Shown piece by piece: positions 26,141-34,742 of a stretch of 64,000 nucleotides of DNA. Source of the stretch: Neodiprion pinetum (taxonomy: Eukaryota; Arthropoda; Insecta; Hymenoptera; Diprionidae); NCBI RefSeq assembly GCF_021155775.2, contig NC_060235.2:39286607-39350606 (forward strand), given 5' to 3'. Position 1 is the stretch's first letter; every line of letters begins with the position of its first letter. The notes beneath the pieces are model-generated. The model ran no database searches and was not told the origin of the DNA. It saw nothing but the letters and a program-made list of their open reading frames with translations. The position numbers and the translations under genes are program-made.

Positions 26141-27124
26141 CGAGTATGATTTACGGCCTCAAAATATCTCGACCTTGATCAGGATCTTTAGCCTTGGTTT
26201 GGCACGCGTCATTGGACCCCCAATGAAACTCCCTGATGATTATTGTGATAGTCACGAAACTTGAGTCGCGACAATCATCGCGATTCCAAGAAGTTCTTCC
26301 GTGTTTCATAAAAGGAGGAACGACCGTGGCGTGGGTGCTACAGGCTACGTCGATTCTTGTCGATGGAACGCGACGCGCGTACTGTTCACAGGGTCGTAAA
26401 GACCCTTCCCCCACTTACGAATTGAGGGCTCGTAAATCTTTCGATGGCTGGCACAGGTATCTCACATGCATCGTTCGAGGAGTCGAATTAAGCGATTACG
26501 AAGGAAGGAGTGTGCCTCTCACTTCTCGAATTCAGTTTCTGAGGTCCCGCGCTCGGCTGATCCGAACCTCCATAATCCGGACAAATACTCCCGCGTCTAG
26601 ACTCGCGGATCTTCCATAGTCCAAAGAATAAAGATACGTGACATTGAAAAAACACGTTAAGATGCGACGGATCAGGTGAACAGGGTTACGACTTTGCAAA
26701 GGTGGATTCGAACCAAGGTAAGAAGGGGATCGATTTTTGCGTGGAAAAAATTACGACGAGACACGAACGCTTTCTGGGAGTTGGTGGTGTACCGTATTAC
26801 GACGATTCAACTGGAGAGAAGAGGAAGAGACGAAAGGTGGATGACGAGTTGTGGAGAGGCTTGCAAAGTGTCTTTTATTGCAGTCCTTGGAAAGTAGAGC
26901 CGGTACAACGTCGAAGGAGAGAGCAATTCACCGGAGGGGAAAACGTCCGACGTTTAGACAGAGGAGAAGCACCGTACATCAACGTTATAAACTTTTCGAA
27001 GGAGTGAGATTGCAATCATCCGAATGCTGCCAATTTTCATGCGGAGAACAGTCCGGATAATGAACCGCCCGCAGCTACTTCACTTTCTGACTGGTGGCAG
27101 CGATGTGGGAATATTTTAACAAGA
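26141..27124. other. Retrotransposon 5' flank, unclassified
   Basis: A relatively GC-balanced stretch with open frames at 26236-26619 and 26702-27007 (plus) that resemble no family I know. Donor-like CCAAG/GTAAGA (26714) and an acceptor-like TTTTATTGCAG (about 26882) are present, but no convincing exon could be bounded. The retrotransposon is inserted at the right end, with AAGA at 27121-27124 as the target duplicate. Confidence 0.35.
27121..27124. repeat. Target-site duplication, left copy (AAGA)
   Basis: AAGA immediately before the LTR. The same four bases follow the other LTR at 34739-34742. Four-base duplications are usual for gypsy-type integrases. Confidence 0.85.
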
Positions 27125-28097
27125 TGTAACGGTTTTTTTTTTTTTTTTTTTTTGAGGTTCAACCGATACGTTTTGATTTTATGTTATATTAGAAATCTAC
27201 ATATATTCAATAAACAAAATACATTAAATCAGGAGGAAACAATGTAGAACACAGATTATTTGAGTTTTGGTATAACCTTTTAAAAGAACAGGCAATCATA
27301 GAAAATCTCATTCACTCTTTCATTCACACGTTAAAATTACTCAATGCGATTACCGACGTTTTGTATATAATTATTCTGGTAAAATTTTTGTACCATATTA
27401 ACGAAAGACTGGCTCTCTTTTCCTTTATGGTTCAAATTTAAAAATGATTCTAGTGAAAGAATGAATCTACTGACAAAGGACTCTAAATTATGGTGAGATT
27501 ACAATAAAGTTAACAGACGAAGATATAAAATACTGACTTAAGAAGGCTATTACAGATTTGTGGCACAATCCACCTACAAATCAGTAATGAAAAGATGACT
27601 TAGCTCGGAATATCTCTGATGAAGAGAGGTGGCCTAACGGCTCCGTAGATGATCATGGATGTTGAAGTTCTTTGATATTCCTTTTATAGAATCGGTCTTC
27701 ACCGATTATACTGCGTGGTCGTTCGTCGATCAGATATTTGGATTTGTTCTTTAGGCTCACAGGCTCCGAAAGATTGGGATTGCGTTGGGTTACACTTCTT
27801 GTATGAATCGTCGTCTCAAATTCCTTTTTTTTTTTTTTTGGCTTGTTTTGTTTTCCCAAATGTTAACGAAATTATAAGAATGTGAATATGACAGGACTAG
27901 ACTTTATATCGACCGTTCGCTTCGACCCCGGCTCGCAGAGAGAGAGAGTTACACTTATTTCACCGGATAGGTGATCTTGACCGACGTGACACCTAGAGTT
28001 AAGCGTTTGCCCTTTATTTTGAAACGTTGTATGTGCTTAAGGCGCGTACATACGAATTACTTTATATTCTATGTGACTCGCATGTAATATCGTTACA
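27125..28097 (-). repeat. 3' LTR (973 bp)
   Basis: Direct repeat of 33766-34738 at an exact offset of 6,641 bases, with identical lengths even for the T21 and T15 homopolymers. Its termini are TGTAAC and GTTACA. The frame at 27653-27859 (minus) begins at TTG, not ATG, so I do not call a protein in it. Confidence 0.97.
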
Positions 28098-28114
28098 TCA
28101 CCCCCCCCATTTTC
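28098..28114 (-). promoter_or_regulatory. Polypurine tract
   Basis: Read on the minus strand this is GAAAATGGGGGGGGTGA, directly before the 3' LTR. Its position and purine content fit the RNase H-resistant primer for plus-strand DNA synthesis. Confidence 0.85.
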
Positions 28115-28411
28115 GAGATTGTTGTGAGAACGAAAATATCGAAAATTACTCGTTATCCTATATTTGCAGTAAAATCTAAAAACCTCTCTTTAAATTACTT
28201 CTTACTTATCAATCATTCAATCCATTCATCCTTCATCATTCATCATTAAAATTATCATTTTAAAATCTAATCACATTTTCTTTTAGCAAACATTTTGTTT
28301 AACTGGACTTACATCTAAAAAATTCTATAATCTATGCATGTTGGACTTATTAGAACATTTGAAGGATTCATGACGAGTTTTTCGTGAATTTTCATTACAA
28401 AAAATTATCTG

Positions 28412-31400
28412 TTATTTAGCACTTGGATTTGTGGGCTGATAATATTTGCGTAAACTCACACGATTGAAAGTTCCCAAGTTTTTGTTTTTATTTTTTGTAT
28501 CTATTAAATTATATGCATTTTCATTAACTTTTTTGTTTATTTTGTACGGACCTTTAAACAAATGGAAGAATTTGTGTGTTAATTTATCGATAGCGGAGGA
28601 TGGATATGGTACACGTAGTAAAACTAGATCTCCTTCATTTAAAATTACAGTTGAAATTGATTTTTGATTCCGGCTTCTATATTCAAAATTTTTCTTCAAG
28701 TTTTCTTTGGCTAACAATATTTTAATATCGTGACTATTTTCAATTCTGTCTGGAAATTTTACAATTTTTGTTAATTCATCATGCGCTGTTTTATTAAAAT
28801 GAAGTTCGTATGGAATAAAACCGGTGCTATGGTGTGTTGTTAAATTTAATAATTTTTCGATTTCTTTGACATATTTTGCCCATCTAGTATGCTTATCATT
28901 GCAGAAGGTACGGAAAAATCTCCCCAGTTCTCTCATCACTCGTTCAGTAGGATTGGATTGTGGGTGTCTAATTGATGAATAGCAAACTTCTACTCCTTGT
29001 TTTTCTAATTCGACTTTCCATCTAGCAGCTGTGAATTGAGTTCCATTGTCGGATAGCAATCTTTTTGGTTTTCCTACGTTTTTAAAGTACTCGTTGATTA
29101 TTTTATTTAATGCTATTGTTGTAGTAGCTCGTTTTATGGGGTATAACGTAACTAGTTTTGAAAATGCATCTATTGCAACTAACAAATATTGGACTCCCCC
29201 AATAGATCTCGGCAGAGGGCCATAGAAGTCAATTGTAGTCAATTCGTTCGGGTGATCAGCTGTTACCTGCTTGTACTTTCCTTGCATGCTGTAGGATAAT
29301 GCCTTTGTTCTTTGACATGTGTCACATGCTTGAATACGTTTTTTGATACCTTCTCTCATTTTTCGCCAGTAATAATATCTGTTAATATATTGGTATGTTT
29401 TATATACACCCATATGACCTATTTTTTCATGTACAGAAATTACGAGTAAATCTACTATACTTTGTGGGATTACTACTCGCCAATTTTGATCGAATTTACT
29501 TTTATAAAACAACAAGTCTTCATGTACTTTGTAACAACCATCAGATGAATCTGTATTGCATTTATTTATGATATTTTTCAATTCCTCATCTTTTATTTGC
29601 AATTGTTTTAAATTTTTCAGGTTTCTTATCAACGTTGGATTCATTTTAATAGTTTGAGATGCGATTTTGTTTAGTTCGAGTTCTACATTATCTACTAGCA
29701 GTTGGTTTATTTTTGCTATTAGTAACTTGTTACGTTCGTTTGTACTTTGTTTCCCGTTGATATTTCGGCTGAAAAAATCTGCCACCACATTATCTTTTCC
29801 TTTGCAATGCTTGACTGTGAATGTGTACTGTTGTAAGATTACAACCCATCGTGATAATCGTGGACTTAAAAACGGTGCTGTATTTATAAAAGTTAATGCT
29901 TTATGATCTGTTATTATTTCAAATGGACTTCCAATTAACCAAATTCTAAATTTATCTAATGCATACATTATTGCCAGTAATTCCTTTTCCGTAGTTGTGT
30001 AATTTAATTCTGCTTTCGACAAACATTTACTTATAAGTGAAATAATTTTATGGTTATCTTCCTCATCAATTTGGTACAAAATCGCACTTATTCCAAGATC
30101 GCTTGCGTCTGTTTGTACTCTACATATGACGCCAGGTAAATAGTGATTAAGGGTTACACAGTTTATAAAACTTTCCTTTATCTCTTTAAATGCTTTCGTA
30201 TGTTTCTCTGTCCATCTAAACGGTGTATTGTCTGTTAATAAATCTCTCAAGGGCGTGACATAGTTCGAATATTTTATGCTAAACTGCCGGTAAAAGTTAC
30301 ACGCTCCTAAAAATCGTTGTAAAATCAATTTACTTGTTGGTACTGGAAATTCTCTAATCACCTTGATTTTGTCTGGGTTGGGACTAACTCCCTCAGGTGT
30401 TATAACGTATCCGAGAAATGCGATTGACTTCTTACAAAAAAGTGACTTATTTAGACGAAGTGTAAAATTGTGTTTCATTAAACGATCAAATATTAGGCTT
30501 AGGTGTTTCATATGAGAATCAAAATCAGTTGAGGTTATTAAAAGATCATCTATATAACAAGTCAGAAAGGAGGTAAATTCATTACCTAATGCCATATTTA
30601 GGGCACGTATGAATCCACTTCCTGCCGTCTTGAGACCAAATGGAATTCTGCAAAAGTGGTATAAAGTGCCACCGTGTAAAAAAGCTGTATATTGACGTGA
30701 ATTTCTCTCTAGCGGGATTTGCCAATATCCATGTGTTAGATCAGTAGATGTCATGTATTTTACACCATGATATTTTCTTAATAATTCATTTATTGGTGGT
30801 GGACATTCGTTATCAGACTCAATTATGTCATTTATATATCTGGCATCTAAACATAACCTCACTCCATTCTCCCTCTTTTGTACTATTCGCAATGGATTGC
30901 AGTATTGACTATTTGATCTTTCTATAATTCCTGCTTGAAGCATTTTCTTTATCTCTGCATCTACTGCTTCTCTAAGTTTAAATGGTACCGGGTATGATTT
31001 TTTAACGATTGGCTTGTCTTTTAGTAATTTGATAGAGTGTTCATAAATGTTTGTACATCCGGCTTTCTCTGAAAATAGTTTTTCATATTTAATTAGCAAT
31101 TTTTCCAGCTCAGCTTTTTGCTCTTCACTTGTACCCATAAGATTATTCGCGATCGACCGGACAGATTCGAAAAAGTTTTGATCATTTGTTTGAGATCTTG
31201 TTACTTGAATTTGTTCTATTAAAATTGATTCGATATTTTCATCCAATTTATCTTTCAAAAAATTGTGATCTTCCGATTCTACTGTTTTCTGGCAAACTAA
31301 ATTCTTTTTGTAAAAATTATGGTCTTGTGATTCTATTGTTTCTGCGTTATTTTGTTCATGTTCGTTTACATTTTGAAATACAGATTCATTACATTTTATA

Positions 31401-32383
31401 TTATTTTTTACACACATCAAATTTAGATTTTCTAATTCATTATTTCTCGGATTATCTCTTTGATCTACCGATGCAATTTTATCAAATTCACTTATTGCTA
31501 CACATATATTTTCCTTATCTACTAAAATATTTTTATCAATTTCATCATTTTCTACAAAAATATATTTTAAATTTATTTCTGTTTCTTCATCAATTTTATT
31601 CTCTTCTACACAATCAGATTCATTGTCAATTTGCATCACATTTTCATGTGTTTCTGACATTTTATCATCATTATCACATTCAGGATCTTTAGTTGTGATA
31701 TTTTCAAAAACTGTTTTTATATCTTCATCATCATTTTTATTTTCTTCATTATTATTCTCTTTCTTTGAATTCTTTTTAAATATTTCTTTACCTATTTTTT
31801 CATGTTCTTTTTCTGAATCTTCAGTTCTTAAAATTTTGATATATATTTTCGCGTTTTGTGCAAATGAGCTCAACCTTTCCGCAGGTTCCCGGTCGTATGA
31901 GAAAAGTGGTGGAGCTATTACTTTACCTTTAATACTAATTGTTTTCTGACCGTAATCTAAAACTACTTTATTAATATCAAGCCAATCGTTACCAAAAATC
32001 ACACTACTAGACAGATGCGGTATAATTAAAAAAGCTGTTGTGATTTTCTGCGATCCCATATGAACATCAACCAAAATTTGTCGCTTAACCGCTGTGGGCT
32101 TTTTCCCAATTGCTGGTAAAACTACTACATTTGTAACTGGTAGTTCATTTAAACTATGATTACCTTTGAGAGATTTATATACTTTTTCAGACATACATGT
32201 TACTTGGCTTCCTGAATCAAATAAAGCTACCATTCGATAATTTAACACATTTATTACTACATTTGGACCCTTCGATAAGTTTTGTTTTACTCTTTCAATT
32301 TTTTCTTCAGCATTACCAATTTCGTGCATTAAGTCCTCAACTAAATTTGCATAATCCCAACTCGATGTCGGACTTATACACAT
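28412..32383 (-). CDS. Pol polyprotein of Ty3/Gypsy element
   Basis: A 1,323-residue frame carrying all the enzymes needed to copy and insert the element. Protease is at about residues 40-155 (active-site DSG at 56-58). A long acidic Asn/Glu-rich linker spans about 185-440. Reverse transcriptase is at about 450-640 (YIDD at 610-613) and RNase H at about 755-870 (TDAS near 759). The integrase has H985/H990 and C1020/C1023 as zinc ligands, catalytic D1052, D1112 and E1147, and a GPY motif at 1278-1280. No stop or frameshift interrupts it. It is in the -1 frame relative to gag, and its first ATG lies inside the frameshift stem, so expression is most likely as a Gag-Pol fusion. The linker holds a duplicated motif (ESQDHNF at 351, ESEDHNF at 369). 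No chromodomain follows the GPY motif. Confidence 0.97.
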   Translation of the reverse strand: MCISPTSSWDYANLVEDLMHEIGNAEEKIERVKQNLSKGPNVVINVLNYRMVALFDSGSQVTCMSEKVYKSLKGNHSLNELPVTNVVVLPAIGKKPTAVKRQILVDVHMGSQKITTAFLIIPHLSSSVIFGNDWLDINKVVLDYGQKTISIKGKVIAPPLFSYDREPAERLSSFAQNAKIYIKILRTEDSEKEHEKIGKEIFKKNSKKENNNEENKNDDEDIKTVFENITTKDPECDNDDKMSETHENVMQIDNESDCVEENKIDEETEINLKYIFVENDEIDKNILVDKENICVAISEFDKIASVDQRDNPRNNELENLNLMCVKNNIKCNESVFQNVNEHEQNNAETIESQDHNFYKKNLVCQKTVESEDHNFLKDKLDENIESILIEQIQVTRSQTNDQNFFESVRSIANNLMGTSEEQKAELEKLLIKYEKLFSEKAGCTNIYEHSIKLLKDKPIVKKSYPVPFKLREAVDAEIKKMLQAGIIERSNSQYCNPLRIVQKRENGVRLCLDARYINDIIESDNECPPPINELLRKYHGVKYMTSTDLTHGYWQIPLERNSRQYTAFLHGGTLYHFCRIPFGLKTAGSGFIRALNMALGNEFTSFLTCYIDDLLITSTDFDSHMKHLSLIFDRLMKHNFTLRLNKSLFCKKSIAFLGYVITPEGVSPNPDKIKVIREFPVPTSKLILQRFLGACNFYRQFSIKYSNYVTPLRDLLTDNTPFRWTEKHTKAFKEIKESFINCVTLNHYLPGVICRVQTDASDLGISAILYQIDEEDNHKIISLISKCLSKAELNYTTTEKELLAIMYALDKFRIWLIGSPFEIITDHKALTFINTAPFLSPRLSRWVVILQQYTFTVKHCKGKDNVVADFFSRNINGKQSTNERNKLLIAKINQLLVDNVELELNKIASQTIKMNPTLIRNLKNLKQLQIKDEELKNIINKCNTDSSDGCYKVHEDLLFYKSKFDQNWRVVIPQSIVDLLVISVHEKIGHMGVYKTYQYINRYYYWRKMREGIKKRIQACDTCQRTKALSYSMQGKYKQVTADHPNELTTIDFYGPLPRSIGGVQYLLVAIDAFSKLVTLYPIKRATTTIALNKIINEYFKNVGKPKRLLSDNGTQFTAARWKVELEKQGVEVCYSSIRHPQSNPTERVMRELGRFFRTFCNDKHTRWAKYVKEIEKLLNLTTHHSTGFIPYELHFNKTAHDELTKIVKFPDRIENSHDIKILLAKENLKKNFEYRSRNQKSISTVILNEGDLVLLRVPYPSSAIDKLTHKFFHLFKGPYKINKKVNENAYNLIDTKNKNKNLGTFNRVSLRKYYQPTNPSAK

Positions 32384-32404
32384 CGAGCTGTTTATTAGTT
32401 TAAA
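32330..32404 (-). promoter_or_regulatory. -1 ribosomal frameshift cassette (slippery site plus predicted pseudoknot)
   Basis: Read on the minus strand, TTTAAAC (32398-32404) is in register as T-TTA-AAC with gag and is followed at once by the gag stop (32395-32397). After a 7-nt spacer, 32380-32390 pairs with 32358-32368 (11 bp, one G-U) around an 11-nt loop. Loop bases TAAGTCC (32370-32376) are exactly complementary to GGACTTA (32330-32336), 21 nt past the stem, giving an H-type or elaborated pseudoknot. Slipping back one base on the heptamer leads without a stop into pol, meeting its ATG five codons later. UUUAAAC is one of the most efficient known eukaryotic -1 slippery sequences and is the coronavirus one. 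The structure is inferred by eye, not folded. Confidence 0.9.
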
Positions 32405-33609
32405 TTTCTATTTGGACTGGTTTGTAAATTATTGGTGTTAGTTTGCATTTGAGTTTGTAATGACTGTATCTGATTATTGGTTCCTGAGAAATAAGGTGGT
32501 GGATAATTGACGTTTGGTAAATTCATTTGGTTGCTTGTTGATGTTTGAACTTGCGGTTGATATTGCCATGGTGATAAGTTTGTACCAAATTGAGGATTTT
32601 GATAAAAGTTGTTTGCAGCATTTGGATAATTTTGTTGCCTACTTGTATTATTTATCTGTTGCTGTTGTTTATGTTGAATTTGCATGTTGTTTACATTATT
32701 CACTTGATTGTTGTTACTTTGATTTTGATATTTGTGTTTATTATTGTTTCTTTCTTCATAATTTACATCTAATTGCGATAAAGCTTGTTCTATTATTTTT
32801 GTATCCGCCATATTCACAGTTGCTAGAGTATCACGAATTTTATATGGTAATTGTTGGATAATGGTATAGTTTATTTCGAACTGGTCTAGTTTCGGTAATA
32901 GGTATTTTGCTTCCTTAAGCTGTTTAAAAAAATATGTTTGAAGTGAACCATCCTGTTGATTATACCTTCTTGAACTCCACCTTGTTTTGACTTTAACTTG
33001 GATTGGAATGGAATAAAATTTATTTTTAAAGGCTTCTTTAAAATCATTATACGTGTTGATAGTTTCTTTACTCGCTTCCCACCATATTTTTGCTCTACCT
33101 GATAATTTACTTTCGACTATCGACAATTTACACTCTTCCTTCACACATTTTAACCTGAAATAATTTTCCAAATTTTCCAAATATTCAATAGGATTTATAA
33201 CTTCTTCATCTGTAAACTCGGGAGCTTTGGCATCAATGTGACTTCGTTGCAAACTTACTATTAACTCACTCACCGATATTTGATCGTTATTGGTAACTGG
33301 TTGTTGAACTGGATTCTGTATCTGTTGAAGAGCCTGTCTTTGTTGTTCGTTCTGGAGCTTCAACAATGCGACTTCGTTTGCCAGCTGTGCGTTAGTTGCT
33401 TGTTGTGCCTGTAGCTGTTCAATCGCATTTCGTAAACCCGCGAAACTCGCCATTTCCTCCTTCAAACGCTCCAGTTCTCCCTCCATCTCGCCTGTATTAT
33501 TTCGTATTTGACTATTGCCTGCTTTTGATATGTCAGGTTCTGACCTCCTTGGTTTATTTGTGATCCTTGACCTAGTTTTAACAGGTGTTCTTTTAATCGT
33601 TGGTGCCAT
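32395..33609 (-). CDS. Gag structural polyprotein
   Basis: A 404-residue protein that should build the particle packaging the element RNA. The N-terminus is basic (about residues 1-25). A Gln/Glu/Leu-rich segment at about 41-98 is likely a coiled coil. A retrotransposon Gag-like helical domain lies at about 120-285 (landmarks include YLENLENYF near 143 and AKIWWEAS near 173). The C-terminal 115 residues are Gln/Asn-rich. No CCHC zinc knuckle is visible, so RNA binding may rest on the basic and Gln/Asn-rich regions. The ATG at 33607-33609 lies 156 bases after the 5' LTR. The frame ends one codon after a slippery heptamer, as expected for -1 frameshift production of Gag-Pol. Confidence 0.93.
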   Translation of the reverse strand: MAPTIKRTPVKTRSRITNKPRRSEPDISKAGNSQIRNNTGEMEGELERLKEEMASFAGLRNAIEQLQAQQATNAQLANEVALLKLQNEQQRQALQQIQNPVQQPVTNNDQISVSELIVSLQRSHIDAKAPEFTDEEVINPIEYLENLENYFRLKCVKEECKLSIVESKLSGRAKIWWEASKETINTYNDFKEAFKNKFYSIPIQVKVKTRWSSRRYNQQDGSLQTYFFKQLKEAKYLLPKLDQFEINYTIIQQLPYKIRDTLATVNMADTKIIEQALSQLDVNYEERNNNKHKYQNQSNNNQVNNVNNMQIQHKQQQQINNTSRQQNYPNAANNFYQNPQFGTNLSPWQYQPQVQTSTSNQMNLPNVNYPPPYFSGTNNQIQSLQTQMQTNTNNLQTSPNRNLN

Positions 33610-33749
33610 GTACTTTTGAAATTCTTATATTTCTATTTATCGCGTAATATATGTTTCTTACAATTACTACCTAAGGTCAATCATACAAACATTCAACGAC
33701 GAAGTTTCAAATTTAATCCTATGTTTACTTTCTTTATGTCTAAACTTTA

Positions 33750-33762
33750 TGTTCGGGCGCCA
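33750..33762 (-). promoter_or_regulatory. Primer-binding site, tRNA-Lys type
   Basis: On the minus strand, three bases after the 5' LTR, the sequence is TGGCGCCCGAACA. It is complementary to a tRNA 3' end finishing TGTTCGGGCGCCA, and its 13 bases match the start of the lentiviral Lys-tRNA binding site. The host tRNA was not seen here, so the lysine assignment rests on known tRNA 3' ends. Confidence 0.85.
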
Positions 33763-33765
33763 TTT

Positions 33766-34738
33766 TGTAACGGTTTTTTTTTTTTTTTTTTTTTGAGGTT
33801 CAACCGATACGTTTTGATTTTATGTTATATTAGAAATCTACATATATTCAATAAACAAAATACATTAAATCAGGAGGAAACAATGTAGAACACAGATTAT
33901 TTGAGTTTTGGTATAACCTTTTAAAAGAACAGGCAATCATAGAAAATCTCATTCACTCTTTCATTCACACGTTAAAATTACTCAATGCGATTACCGACGT
34001 TTTGTATATAATTATTCTGGTAAAATTTTTGTACCATATTAACGAAAGACTGGCTCTCTTTTCCTTTATGGTTCAAATTTAAAAATGATTCTAGTGAAAG
34101 AATGAATCTACTGACAAAGGACTCTAAATTATGGTGAGATTACAATAAAGTTAACAGACGAAGATATAAAATACTGACTTAAGAAGGCTATTACAGATTT
34201 GTGGCACAATCCACCTACAAATCAGTAATGAAAAGATGACTTAGCTCGGAATATCTCTGATGAAGAGAGGTGGCCTAACGGCTCCGTAGATGATCATGGA
34301 TGTTGAAGTTCTTTGATATTCCTTTTATAGAATCGGTCTTCACCGATTATACTGCGTGGTCGTTCGTCGATCAGATATTTGGATTTGTTCTTTAGGCTCA
34401 CAGGCTCCGAAAGATTGGGATTGCGTTGGGTTACACTTCTTGTATGAATCGTCGTCTCAAATTCCTTTTTTTTTTTTTTTGGCTTGTTTTGTTTTCCCAA
34501 ATGTTAACGAAATTATAAGAATGTGAATATGACAGGACTAGACTTTATATCGACCGTTCGCTTCGACCCCGGCTCGCAGAGAGAGAGAGTTACACTTATT
34601 TCACCGGATAGGTGATCTTGACCGACGTGACACCTAGAGTTAAGCGTTTGCCCTTTATTTTGAAACGTTGTATGTGCTTAAGGCGCGTACATACGAATTA
34701 CTTTATATTCTATGTGACTCGCATGTAATATCGTTACA
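33766..34738 (-). repeat. 5' LTR (973 bp)
   Basis: Identical partner of 27125-28097. In transcription orientation it starts at 34738 and ends at 33766, and should contain the promoter and polyadenylation signals. Confidence 0.97.
34544..34549 (-). promoter_or_regulatory. Candidate TATA box in 5' LTR
   Basis: TATAAA on the minus strand, within TCGATATAAAG, about 190 bases into the LTR. It is the best TATA-like element upstream of gag. The same motif occurs in the 3' LTR at 27903-27908. Confidence 0.4.
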
Positions 34739-34742
34739 AAGA
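34739..34742. repeat. Target-site duplication, right copy (AAGA)
   Basis: Matches AAGA at 27121-27124 on the other side of the element. Confidence 0.85.

Larger units (their letters stand above)
27125..34738 (-). mobile_element. Complete Ty3/Gypsy LTR retrotransposon
   Basis: A 7,614-bp element on the minus strand. In transcription order it has the 5' LTR (33766-34738), primer-binding site, leader, gag, a -1 frameshift cassette, pol (protease, reverse transcriptase, RNase H, integrase), a 314-bp 3' untranslated segment with a polypurine tract, and the 3' LTR (27125-28097). The LTRs are identical on reading and begin and end TGTAAC...GTTACA. A 4-bp AAGA duplication flanks it. The integrase-last order and the GPY/F motif place it in Metaviridae (Ty3/Gypsy); no env frame and no chromodomain are visible. 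Intact frames plus identical LTRs imply very recent insertion and probable activity. Confidence 0.97.

Noticed and set aside
26704..26714. GGTTCGAATCC on the minus strand, matching a tRNA B-box
   Set aside because: The flanking bases do not form a T-arm stem or acceptor stem, and no A-box lies at the right distance.
28098..28411. Possible env gene downstream of pol
   Set aside because: Only 314 bases lie between the pol stop and the 3' LTR, with no open frame of useful length. The element has no env.
31186..31692. 168-codon plus-strand frame within pol
   Set aside because: It is the antisense shadow of the Asn/Glu-rich pol linker and is rich in Leu/Phe/His for that reason.
34294..34500. 68-codon frame inside each LTR (also 27653-27859)
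   Set aside because: It begins at TTG and has no ATG; its Lys run comes from the homopolymer T15. LTR sequence constraints explain its presence in both copies.
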